From the NCBI GenBank assembly GCA_036417435.1, contig CM070909.1, forward strand, positions 8,650,597 through 8,714,596: a stretch of 64,000 nucleotides of DNA, read 5' to 3'. Shown here in pieces: positions 54,562-64,000 of this stretch. Both the position numbers and the translations under genes were made by a program. Below the pieces are notes generated by a model. It saw only the letters and a list, made by a program, of their open reading frames with translations. It ran no database searches and was not told where the DNA came from. The stretch is from Inia geoffrensis. Lineage: Eukaryota; Chordata; Mammalia; Artiodactyla; Iniidae. Position 1 is the stretch's first letter. Every line of letters starts with the position of its first letter.

Positions 54562-54788
54562 CTTCCCCTGCAAATGGGGACTGCGGGTGACCCCAAGGTC
54601 CTTCGGGAAACTCCGCCTCCACAGTGGTGCCACCAGACCTAGGCCATGCTCTCCAGGACCTTCTGTGGCTTGGGACTGTCTTGCTGCTGAGTGACCCCCG
54701 TGCTGTGGACACCCTGGGCCGAGGGGAGATAAAGCCCAAGCTGTGACGTCCGTCAGCCCCCCCTTTCCCACCACAATAGCTGTGAGCT
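54562..54788 (-). other. VWF: VWF exon 1 (5' untranslated)
   Basis: This non-coding first exon is recognised by near-continuous similarity on the minus strand to the remembered human exon 1, from AGCTCACAGCTATTGTGG at 54788 to CATTTGCAGGGGAAG at 54562. The donor GTATGG follows directly. The 227-base length compares with about 250 in human. It contains one ATG, at 54647, which opens a two-codon upstream frame. An AGATAA element lies on the plus strand at 54727-54732 (about +57). The human GATA element near +221 is not recognisable here; the aligned bases read GGGGTCACCC. The 5' end is inferred and could shift by some bases. Confidence 0.85.
54639..54647 (-). promoter_or_regulatory. VWF: Two-codon upstream ORF in VWF 5' UTR
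   Basis: ATG GCC TAG is the only ATG in exon 1. It has A at -3 and G at +4, a strong initiation context, and stops after two codons, 85 nt of spliced leader before the VWF start codon. I remember the same ATGGCCTAG in the human leader, which would make it conserved. Such minimal frames can lower or tune translation of the main frame; that role here is inference. Confidence 0.6.
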
Positions 54789-54900
54789 GCCACCACAGGG
54801 GACAGGCCTCCTCCTAATGACTGAGAGGAAACAATGAACGGAAATGGTATTAGAAACACCTCCAAGTCGATAAGGCTTTGAACGCTTTGGTGGGAGGCTT
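54789..54900 (-). promoter_or_regulatory. VWF: VWF core promoter
   Basis: This is the sequence immediately upstream of exon 1. The start site is placed at 54788 by similarity to the human exon 1 start (AGCTCACAGC). There is no canonical TATA box; an AT-rich TCATTAGG lies about 25-32 bases upstream. Two Ets-type GGAA cores are visible on the plus strand at 54827-54830 (about -39 to -42) and 54840-54843 (about -52 to -55). Human VWF has a functional Ets site near -56. A GATAAG motif lies at 54869-54874 (about -81 to -86). Motifs are seen in the sequence; their function is inferred from the human promoter. Confidence 0.75.
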
Positions 54901-55370
54901 CCTAGCAGCTGCCCTAAGGAGCTGCCTGGCCCTCCTGGCGCCCCTACACAGGCGCGGGTCCCCCCTCAGACAGCGCCCTACAGACGGCAGGACCAGGAAG
55001 GCTGGCTGTTTGGGGCAGGCCGGTGCAGGCCAGGGAAGAATCCAGACTGGAGCAACTGAACTTTTGGATCCGGTTTCTAGGGCCAGACTCGAGGGAAGTT
55101 TGGAAAAACACCTCAACCTGAGCCAATTTAGCAGCCGTGTTTAGAGGAAGGAGAGAGCTGATGCATCCTGTCCCGCTAGGTGTGAGTGATCTGGTTCCAG
55201 CCCTGATGGGAACTGTCAGTGTGGGTCCTGGCCAGAGAATGGACAAGTTAAAGATGAGGGGCCTGGTCACTATTCCAGGCCTTTCTGAAATGATGGCTGG
55301 ACCGTCAGATGCTAGAACTCTTCCCGAAGACACTTCCAACCACCTCTGCTGCCCTGACTCCTCCCTGACC

Positions 55371-56366
55371 TCACACACACACACACACACACAAACACCA
55401 CACACACACCATACACACATACCACATACATGCCACACACCATACACACAACACACATCATATACACAATACACACACACCACACACCATATACACACCA
55501 CACACACATACACACCACACACACACCACACACTATATACACAACACATACACACCACACATACACATACACCACCACAAACACCACACACACACCATAC
55601 ACACACACACCACATACACACCACACACCATACACACAACACACATCATATACACAATATACACACACCACACACCATATACACAACACACACACATACA
55701 TCACCACAAATACCACACACACACCATACACACACACCACATACACACCACACACCATACACACAACACACATCATATACACACACACCACATGCACCAC
55801 ACACACACCACACACCATATACACAACACACACATACACACACCACACACACAACACACACTATATACACAACACGCACACATACACCACCACAAACACC
55901 ACACTATATACACAACTCACACATACATACAACACACACTATATACACAACACACACTATATACACAACATACACTCAACACACACAACACACACTATGT
56001 ACACAACATACACATGCCACACACTATATACACAACACACACATACATACAACACACACACAACACACTATATACACAACACACACACATACACCACCAC
56101 ACACACAACACACACTATATACACAACACACACATACACACAACACACACAACACATACACACCATACACCATACACCATGTACACAACACACACACATA
56201 CACTGCCACAAACACCACACACACCACACATCACATACACACACACCACATACACACCACACACCATACACACACACACACACACCACCACAAACATCAC
56301 ACACACACCATATACACACCACACATCACATACACATACACCACAAACATACACACCACACACACC
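55371..56366 (+). repeat. 1-kb CA-rich compound satellite upstream of VWF
   Basis: ACACAC units mix with ACCACACACCATATACACAA-type blocks that recur many times, some as longer duplicated segments (for example around 55430-55520 and 55620-55700). It lies about 0.58-1.58 kb upstream of the VWF start site. Open frames up to 429 codons rich in His and Thr come only from the repeat. Confidence 0.97.
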
Positions 56367-56831
56367 AATCTTTCTTCCCAACCTCTAATTCCCTGGAGCC
56401 TAATTCTCAATCAACTGCTAAACTAATTCTTGTTAAAAGAGGTAGCCAATAAAACAGAGGAGGATGGGGACTCTCGTGCTGGGACCCCAGGCTCTGTGAC
56501 AGGCAGCCTAAGACACATCTCAGTGAGGAAGCCCACACTGCTGCTTCTCATGTCATGGCACCTGCCCTAAGAGTCTGGGAAACCTTTTGTCCCCAACCTC
56601 CCCCACCCCATGCACACCCCTAACACCCCACCACTCCCTTTACTGCCCCAGGAGAGGAAGATGTTCCCAAGAAAGAAGTGGCAGAAGAGGCAGAATTAGC
56701 ATGATATAGCAGAAAAGCCACTTAAGGATTTCCATTTCCAACTTTTCTTTTTACTAGATAACCTGAAAATCCACCCACTACAAAGCATCTCGAAATGCTG
56801 TGTTAAATATAACAAATCTTCTTTTCCTTTT

Positions 56832-57031
56832 TTAAATATTTATTTATTTGGCTGCACTGGGTCTTAGTTGCGGCACCCAGGATCTTTAGTTGCAGCACAT
56901 GGGCTCTTTTAGTTGCAGCGTGTTCCTCTTAGTTGCAGCATGCGGGATCTAGTTCCCTGACCAGGGATCAAATCTGGGCCCCCTGCACTGGGAGCATGGA
57001 GTCTTAGACACTGGACCACCAGGGAAGTCCC
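56832..57031 (-). mobile_element. CHR-type SINE
   Basis: The minus strand reads GGGACTTCCCTGGTGGTCCA at 57031, the tRNA-like region, then an AACTAAAAG-containing body and an AAATAAATA tail near 56840. Confidence 0.85.
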
Positions 57032-57059
57032 AATAAATGTTCTTTAAAAGCACAGCTAG

Positions 57060-57391
57060 GTCTTCCCTGATGGCGCAGTGGTTAAAAATCTGCCTGCCAA
57101 TGCAGGAGACATGGGTTCAAGCCCTGGTCCGGGAAGATCCCACATGTCGTGGAGCAACTAAGCCCGTGCACCACAACTACTGAGCCTGGGCTCTAGAGCC
57201 CGTGAGCCACAACTACGGAAGCCCGCATGCCTACAGCCTGTGCTCCACAACATGAGAAGCCACTGCAGTGAGAAGCCTGAGCACTGCAATGAAGAGTAGC
57301 CCCTGCTTGCTGCAACTAGAGAAAGCCCACGCACAGCAACAAAGACCCAACGCAGCCAAAAATAAATTAATAAAATAAATAAATTTAAAAG
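57060..57391 (+). mobile_element. CHR-type SINE, long form
   Basis: It has a GGTCTTCCCTGATGGCGCAG head, ACAACTACTGAGCC repeats, the GACCCAACGCAGCC end and an A-rich tail. It lies head to head with the minus-strand SINE ending at 57031, about 30 bp away. Confidence 0.92.
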
Positions 57392-57394
57392 AAA

Positions 57395-57764
57395 ACGACA
57401 AATGACCCAAAGAGAATGGGCAAAAGACTTGAAGTGACATTTCTCCAAAGAAGATATACACAAGGGCCAACAAATCCATGAAAAGATGCTCAGCATCATT
57501 AGTTATCAGGGACATGTGAATCAGAACCACGAGATACCACGCCACACTTCATTAGGATGGATATAGTAAGAAGCGAAAAGTGTTGGAGGGATTGTGGGAA
57601 ACTTGAATCCCTCACCTCATACATGGTTGGTGAGAATGTGAAATGGTGCAGTTCTTGTGGGAAACAGTCTGGTGGTTCTTCAATAAGTTAAACATATAAT
57701 ACCATATTACCCAGCAATTCCATTCCTAGGTATATACTCAGGAAAGTTAAAAAACAGGTGTTTA
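57395..57764 (+). mobile_element. L1 ORF2 fragment
   Basis: CAAAAGACTTGAAGTGACAT, TTTCTCCAAAGAAGATATAC and GAAAAGATGCTCAGCATCAT are L1 ORF2 sequence. It is bounded by a SINE on each side (57060-57391 and 57765-57975). Confidence 0.9.
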
Positions 57765-57975
57765 GGGACTTCCCTGGTGGCACAGTGGTTGAGAGACCGC
57801 CTGCCGATGCAGGAGACACGGGTTCGTGCCCCGGTCCGGGAGGATCCCACATGCCGTGGAGTGGCTGGGCCCGTGAGCCACGGCCGCTGAGCCTGCGCGT
57901 CCGGAGCCTGTGCTCTGCAACGGGAGAGGCCACAACAGTGAGAGCCCTGCGTACAGTAAAAAAAAAAAAAAATAA
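57765..57975 (+). mobile_element. CHR-2 SINE inserted in an L1
   Basis: GGGACTTCCCTGGTGGCACA head, CTGGGCCCGTGAGCCACGGC body, CGCAACGGGAGAGG-like segment and poly(A). The upstream flank is L1 sequence. Confidence 0.94.
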
Positions 57976-59244
57976 AAACTTATAGAAGTGAAAATATATA
58001 GTAAATTAATTTTTAAAATTCCAGTACAAACACCAGACATCTTGGAAGAAAAATTTGCTGGAAGATAGAGTTTAGGAAATTATAAGGAGATGAAAAACGA
58101 TAGAAGGAGAAGATCCAAAAAGAAGTACTGAGAATATGTCCTTCAATGTAGATTCCCATCCACACTACCTTAGCTTGAATGCTACTCCCTCCCCCAGCCC
58201 CAAAGCAGGCCCTGAGAATTTTAGTGCAGATAATTTATTTGGGAAAGCAGGAAACGCTGGCAGGCAAGTGGAGATATGATATGGGGAAGGGAGAACAGCC
58301 AATAAAAGGTTTTTATTAAGCCAGCTACCAGATGGTCAGCTGAGCTTCATCCATGAGGAAAGTCTACGAGAAAGGTTAAGACACATGCCACAGAATTATC
58401 CCACTCCTGGGTCAAGAAAGCAGAGGTATTTCTAAAATACCCTACACTGGTCCTTAACTGTCAAGGGCTGTTCCTGGGCTCATTAACTCCTCAATACTCT
58501 GGGCCTGGAGCACAGAGGTTCAGACCCTGGCAGTCTAGAAGAAGCACATGAAGGTTAAGGTCAGGGGGATGTGTGAGGGGGTTAACTAGGTAGTTAAATT
58601 ATCATTCAGAGATTGGGGAAAGTAGAAACATTTTTTCAGAAAACAGGCAGTGTGTTTATTATTAACTGTCCTTTCTGAAAGAACTACTAAAGAAGATACC
58701 TCAGGAAGAAGAAAATTAAACCCACAAAGAATGCCAGAGGAAAAGATAAAGAAAGAAACTGGTAAATACGGGGGTAAAGAGGAGCAGGCAGTGATTGCAT
58801 AAAACAGTAACAATAATAAGGATAAACTGGAGAGTTAAAAAATAAGATGGAACCCAAATACCAGACAGCAATAGCACCTAGGATGGGGAGGGGGTGATGA
58901 GAGTGGAAGTGTAGTAAGGTCCTTTTATTGCTCAGAAGAAAGAAAGAGGTGGTAACTGTAGACTTTGTGGTGGCTAGAATGCACAGTCAAATTTTAAGAG
59001 AGGATGCTAAAAGAATAGAGTTGAATGTATGTTTTCCAAACCATTGAGGGCTGGAGGGTGGGGAGCTGGAAACAAAGAAATCTAGACTCACCCAGGAGAA
59101 AACAAAGAAACAGCATGACAAATAGTATAAAATATGACAGCAAAAATCCAAACAATGATAGTCAACAGTAAAAAGAAACAGATTATCAGGTTGGATGATA
59201 CACATCTAGCAACGCTTAAGAGCTAGGCCTAAGACATAAAGACA

Positions 59245-60480
59245 CAATACTTCAAGGAAAAAAAAAAAGAAAAGCCAAACGATAACCAAGAGAAAGCTGA
59301 TTACACTACTATCAGACAAAATGGACCTTAAGAAAAAAAGGTCATTATTACAGACAAAGAGGATACACAGAAGATAAAAAGAGAAATGTACCAGGAAGCT
59401 ATAATCATGTACACTTCATAATATCAGCTCAAAATGTATAAAGAAAAAAATTATTGAATTATAAGGCAAGGTGGAAAAAGCTTTGGGTAAAAATCAACAA
59501 CATCCACTTATGGAAAACAAGCACACAAAAACATCTTTGTAACCCACAAAAAAAAAGGGAGTGTCCTTGACCTGAGTAATAGAGCAAACCTCACAATTAT
59601 GGCAAAAATATAAGCCACTTTCCCTTTAAAAATCAGAACAAGACAAAAATGCCCAATATCATCACTGCTAGTCAACATTGGATCAGATGTCCAGGTCAGT
59701 ACAGGAAAAAAAAAAAAAGAGAGAAGAAAAGAAAAGGAAATATAAGGTATATGGCTTCAAAAAGAAAAAGCAAGAGGGATTTCCCTGATGGTCCAGTGGT
59801 TAAGACTCTGTGTTTCCAACACAAAGGGCACAGGTTTGATCCCTGGTCAGGGAACTAAGATCCTGCACTCCGTGTGGTACAGCAAAAGAGAAAAAAAAAA
59901 AAGTGCAAGATAGTTATTATTTAAAGATATGACTGTCTACGTAGAAAAATTCCAGAGAATTCTACATAACAGAATTTTATTAGAGTTCAGCAGTTTGCTA
60001 AAAGAAGACTAATCTTTAAAATCTATTATGTTCCTATATAATTACAAAATGTCATATTTAAAGTGACACTATTAGTAAAACAACAAAGTGACCCTATTAG
60101 TAAAACAACAAAAAATAAATACAATAAGAATATAATAAAAATAAATTATTCTTAAGAATAAATAAATAATTCTTAAGAATAAATACAATAAAATCTGCAC
60201 ACAAACATTATGCAGAAAATCATAAATTTTATTGCAAGACATAACAGAAGACCCAACAGGGAGATACACTGTGTTCATACTTACTGAAATCACAGGATTG
60301 TAAAGATACCAATTATCTCCAAATTAGTATATAAATTAAATGCAATTCCAATCAAAATGTAACAGGGTTTTTCATGAAATTAGACAAGCTGATACAAAAT
60401 CCTTGTGGAAAGCAAAAGATTAAGAATAGTTCAGACAATTTCAAATTTTAAATCGTCAATAAAAATGGACAATGCCTATT
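59245..60480 (+). mobile_element. Old L1 ORF2 region
   Basis: ATCAGACAAAATGGACCTTA (endonuclease region), ATATCATCACTGCTAGTC and GCAATTCCAATCAAAATGTA (reverse transcriptase region) are in order, with many stops. The SINE at 59776-59902 interrupts it. Confidence 0.75.
59776..59902 (+). mobile_element. Short CHR-1-type SINE inserted in an L1
   Basis: GGGATTTCCCTGATGGTCCA head, GGTTTGATCCCTGGTCAGGG and an A-rich tail. L1-like sequence is found on both sides. Confidence 0.85.
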
Positions 60481-60990
60481 ATCAAAAAGATAAGTTTTGA
60501 TTATCAAAAAGGTAAAAAATAATAAATGTTGGTGAGGATGTGGAGAAATGAGAACACTTGTGCACTGTTGGTGGGAATATAAACTGGGAGAGCCACTATG
60601 GAAAACAATATGGAGATTCCTCAAAAAAATTTAAATAGAACTACCATATGATCTAGTAATCCCACTTCCCCGCATATATCTGAAAGAAATGAAATCACTA
60701 TTTCAAAGAAATGTCTGCACCCTCATGTACGCTACAGTATCATTCACAGTAGCCAAGATAGGGAAACAACTGATATATCCATTGATAGAGGAATGGATAT
60801 AGAAAATGTGGTATATATACAATGGAATATTATTATTCAGCCATAAAGCGGTGGAAATCTTGCCATTTGCAACAATGTGGATGAAACTTGAGGGCATTAT
60901 GCTAAGTGAAATAAGCCAGAGAAATACAAATACGTGATCTCACTTATAAATGAAATCTAAAACAAAAACTCAGTTATACTGAATGACCTC
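60481..60990 (+). mobile_element. L1 ORF2 3' end
   Basis: TTGGTGAGGATGTGGAGAAA, TGGAATATTATTATTCAGCC and AAATACGTGATCTCACTTAT follow the usual L1 order up to the start of the minisatellite. Confidence 0.88.
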
Positions 60991-61275
60991 ACTTATACGT
61001 GAAATCTAAAACAAAAACTCACTTATACGTGAATGATCTCATACGTGAAATCTAAAACAAAAACTCACTTACACGTGAATGATGTCACTTATACATGAAT
61101 GATCTCACTTATACGTGAAATCTGAAACAAACTCATTTATACGTGAATGATGTCACTTATACATAAATGATCTCTTATACGTGAATGATGTCATTTATAC
61201 GTGAACGATCTCACTTATACGTGAATGATCTCACTTACACGTGAACGATCTCACTTATATGTGAAATCTAAAACA
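60945..61275 (+). repeat. Minisatellite grown from an L1 3' segment
   Basis: Motifs CACTTATACGTGAATGATCT and CACTTATACGTGAAATCTAA alternate about a dozen times with small changes (GATGTC, ACACGTG, ATACATG). The motif equals the GATCTCACTTATA.GTGAAATCTAAA part of the L1 in which it sits, so it arose by local amplification. Confidence 0.9.
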
Positions 61276-61690
61276 AAAACAAAAAACAAACAACAACAGC
61301 AACAACAACAAAACAAGAAACCAAGGTCATAGAAACAGAACAGATGGGTGGTTGTCAGAGGCAGGGGCTAAGGGGTGGGCAAAATGGGTGAAGGGGTCAA
61401 AACTACAAACTTCCAATTATAAAGTAGGTAAGTCATGGGATGTATTATACAGCATGGCGATTACAGTTAATAATACGGTATTCAGTATTGGAAAGTGGCT
61501 GAGAGAGTGGATCTTAAAAGTTCTCATCACAAGAAAAAAAGTTGTTACTGTAACTACGTGTGGTGATAGGTGTTAGCATGTTACTTAGACTAATTGAGGT
61601 GATCATTTCACAATATTTACAAATATCAAATCATTATATTGTATACCTGAAACCAATACAATGTTACATGTCTGTAATGTAATATTATAC
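61276..61690 (+). mobile_element. L1 3' end, continuation after minisatellite
   Basis: AGGTCATAGAAACAGAACAG, GGTGGTTGTCAGAGGCAGGG, TTATACAGCATGGCGATTAC and TATTGTATACCTGAAACCAA form an older L1 3' UTR. It begins with an (AAC)n-rich stretch. Confidence 0.85.
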
Positions 61691-61692
61691 CT

Positions 61693-61822
61693 TTTTTTGC
61701 GGCGGGGGTGCTGTGCCATGCAGCTTGTGGGATCTTAGTTTGTCCACCAGGGATTGATCCCAGGCCACGGCAGTAAGAGTGCTGAGTCCTAACCACTGGA
61801 CTGACAGGGAATTTCCTTTCTT
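61693..61822 (-). mobile_element. Short CHR-1-type SINE
   Basis: The minus strand reads AATTCCCTGTCAGTCCAGTG, box B region GGGATCAATCCC and GACAAACTAAGATCCCACAA before a GCAAAAAA tail. Confidence 0.8.
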
Positions 61823-61859
61823 TTTATTTTTTTAAATTATATCTTAATTTTTTTAAAAA

Positions 61860-62688
61860 AAAATTAAGGTATGGACAAGCTACCCAGTAACAATAGGTAA
61901 GTGATATAGAAAGGCAATTCACAGAAAAGAAAAAAAAAAAAACATTTGGCTAGTAAACATATGAAAAATCATTCAATCCCACTGGTCACCAGGGAAATCC
62001 AAAATAAAACCACATAGCTATCTTCCCATCACATTGGCCAGGATGTGGGGCTATTGTAACTATTTGCTGTTGTTAGGACAAGTGGTATATCACTTTGGAG
62101 GAAAATCTGGAAATAGCTAAGAGATTTAAAGACGCTCTTCCCATGGCCCAGTACATGCACTCCTGGGCATATCACTTGGCGAAACTTTCACCTACGTGCA
62201 CAAAGCAACTTGCACAGAATGTTCACTGCAGCAGTGAATGTAGTTCACAAGCATGTAAACAACTAAATACACTTCAACAGTATGAATAAATAAATGGTGA
62301 TACATTCATCCTATGAAATACCAAACAGCAGTCAAAAATAATCAAGGCTACATCTACCAACATGGATAAATCCCCAAAATAATGCTGAGCAGAAAATAAA
62401 AGCAAGTGTTAGAGACTCTCTACAGCACGATAGTATTTATGTAAAGCTAAATAAAGACCATGTAAAATAAAACAGTATATTACTGTTTATAAAAATGTTT
62501 AATTGCAGGAAAAGTCAACATGTATGGTGGATAACCACTAAATTCAGGGTAGTGGTCACCGTTAGGGAGAAAGAGAGAAGACGGGACCCAGAGAGTGGTA
62601 CATGAGGGGTGATATCTCTCTGTATATGTTTTATTTACTTAATAATTCCAAAAATATGAGACAAATATGGAAACACATTAAGAAGGCT
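61860..62688 (+). mobile_element. Old L1 3' part
   Basis: AACATATGAAAAATCATTCA, CAGGGAAATCCAAAATAAAA, GTACATGCACTCCTGGGCAT and CAACATGGATAAATCCCC are L1M-type ORF2 end sequences with many stops. Confidence 0.75.
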
Positions 62689-63238
62689 GGAACATGCCAA
62701 AACATGGAAACAACCTAAATGTCCATCAACGGATGAATGAATAAAAATGTGGTACATACATACAATGGAATACTACTCAGCCATAAAAAAGAATGAAATA
62801 ATGCCATTTGCAGCAACATGGGTGCAACTAGAGATTATCATACTAAGTGAAGTAAGTCAGAAAGAGACAAATGCTGTATGATATCCCTTATATGTGGAAT
62901 CTAAAATATGACACAAATGAACCTATCTATGAAACTGAAACAGAATCAAGGACATAGAGAAAAGACTGGTGGTTGCCAAGGGGGCGGGGGGTGGGAGAGG
63001 GTTGCATAGGGAGTTTGGGATTAGCAGATGCAAACTGGTATATAGGATGGATAATCAACAAGGTCCTACTGTATAGCACAGGGAACTATATTCAATATCC
63101 TGTGATAAACCATAATGGAAAAGAATATGAAAAAGAATATATATATGTATAACTGAGTCACTTTGCTATACAGCAGTAATTAACACAACATTGTAATTCA
63201 ACTACACTTCAATAAAAAAATTAATTTTTATAAAAAGA
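62689..63238 (+). mobile_element. L1 3' end
   Basis: AAACATGGAAACAACCTAAA, TACTACTCAGCCATAAAAAA, ACAAGGTCCTACTGTATAGC and the CTTCAATAAAAAAATTAATT end match the copies at 42725 and 46380. Confidence 0.92.
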
Positions 63239-63529
63239 TGGCTGGAACATGGATATCTTTATATTATCCTCTCTAGTTTTCTGGACAGTTGAAATTTTCA
63301 CTTACAAGATAAAGCCCTGATGCCACTGACCTTGGCGTGTTGGCTTTGCTCTCACAAATAGCAGAGGGACCAGCATCCTTGCACACCCATCTTCACATAC
63401 AAGGCCTATTGCCTTAAAACAAATTCCTAGATGTGAAAAAAATCACTGGGTTAAAAGTCACAAAAATTGTTAAGACTTATATACATCCTGCCAAGAACTA
63501 TATCAATTTACCCTTCAATGGCATTTTAT

Positions 63530-63900
63530 TAGTTATGGGCTGAATGTTTATGTCCCCCAAAATTCATATTTTGAAGTCCTAACCCCCAACGTGATGGCAT
63601 AAGGAGATGAGGCCTTTTGGAGGTATTTAGGGTTAGATGAGGTTGTAAGTGTGGGGCCCCCATGGAGGGATTAGTGCCCTTATAAGAACAGAAGCAACAC
63701 CAGCATTTTCTCTCTCTACCGTATGAGGACACAGGGAGAAGACAGCCGTATGCAAGCCAGGAAGCGGGTCCTCACCAAGAACCAAATCTGCAAGCACCTT
63801 GTTCTTGGACTTCCAGCCTCCAGAACTGTGAGAAATAAGTGTCTATTGTTTAAGCCATCCACTCTATGGGATTTTGTTACAGCAGCCTGAGCTAAGACAG
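63530..63900 (+). mobile_element. MaLR LTR (MLT1A/MST-like)
   Basis: It runs from TTATGGGCTGAATGTTTATG through GTGATGGCATAAGGAGATGA, CTTATAAGAACAGAAG and TCTTGGACTTCCAGCCTCCA to GAGCTAAGACA. It is a near full-length single LTR. Confidence 0.88.
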
Positions 63901-63929
63901 TTATTTTTTTATTATTTAGTAATTTTGTG

Positions 63930-64000
63930 TGTGTGTGTGTGGTACGCAGGCCTCTCACTGCTGTGGCCTCTCCCACTGCGGAGCACAGGCTCCGGACGCA
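63930..64000 (-). mobile_element. CHR-2 SINE tail, cut by window end
   Basis: The reverse strand of the CHR-2 3' body is seen (GGAGAGGCCACAGCAGTGAG, GTCCGGAGCCTGTGCTCCGC). The head lies beyond 64000. A short TG run (63927-63942) precedes it. Confidence 0.85.

Larger units (their letters stand above)
54901..64000. other. Intergenic region upstream of VWF
   Basis: Unique sequence runs from the promoter to about 55370, followed by a 1-kb CA-rich array, about 460 bp of unique sequence (56370-56830), then L1 and SINE insertions almost without gaps to the window end. 58000-59240 is AT-rich and probably old L1. In human the next gene on this side is CD9; none of it is visible here. Confidence 0.75.

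Noticed and set aside
55137..56452. Open frames of 429, 340 and 198 codons rich in His, Thr, Tyr (plus strand) and Val, Cys (minus strand)
   Set aside because: They exist only because the CA-rich satellite lacks stops; all frames on both strands look alike and no domain is present.
60945..61275. CRISPR-like spaced repeats
   Set aside because: Units are adjacent tandem copies of an L1 segment without unique spacers, in a mammalian genome.
1..64000. A new multi-gene system hidden in the window
   Set aside because: Everything outside the VWF exons is explained by introns, known repeat classes or unique non-coding sequence. I saw no second gene, cluster, or organised non-coding array beyond those listed.

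Overview
The window is mammalian genomic DNA, most likely from a cetacean (whale or dolphin). It is intron- and repeat-rich with no bacterial or viral gene organisation. It carries at least fifteen copies of the tRNA-derived CHR-type SINEs of Cetartiodactyla, including copies whose body matches the cetacean-abundant CHR-2 form, and no recognisable ruminant Bov-tA/BovB or pig PRE-1 elements. The species cannot be fixed from the sequence.

One protein-coding gene is present: the 5' part of von Willebrand factor (VWF) on the minus strand. Reading right to left, the promoter lies just above 54788, non-coding exon 1 is 54562-54788, the start codon is at 53413 in exon 2, and exons 3 to 14 follow down to 145. 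All thirteen coding exons have GT/AG boundaries and compatible phases. Their lengths equal the human exon lengths as I remember them, except exon 6, which is one codon shorter. Spliced together they give 1726 nt (575 codons plus one base) with no stop. They encode the signal peptide, the D1 domain and about half of D2, that is, most of the propeptide that directs VWF multimer assembly and storage. Exons 15 onward lie outside the left edge.

Introns by size: intron 6 (16.3 kb), intron 3 (9.4 kb), intron 10 (7.8 kb), intron 5 (7.7 kb), intron 13 (4.3 kb), the rest under 1.5 kb. They hold SINEs, L1 fragments, MIR and L2 remnants, hAT DNA transposon fossils, MaLR/ERV solo LTRs and several microsatellites. 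The region right of 54.9 kb is upstream intergenic DNA. It starts with unique promoter-proximal sequence, then a 1-kb CA-rich array, then a dense field of L1 and SINE insertions to the window end, where a MaLR LTR and the edge of another SINE appear.

I found no previously undescribed biological system. The observations most worth checking are a 45-bp tandem repeat running almost into the exon 11 splice acceptor with acceptor-like decoys in each unit, a two-codon upstream ORF in strong context in the 5' UTR, apparent loss of the +221 GATA element known from human VWF, a one-codon deletion in exon 6, a 1-kb CA array 0.6 kb upstream of the transcription start, and a small satellite that has grown out of an L1 tail.
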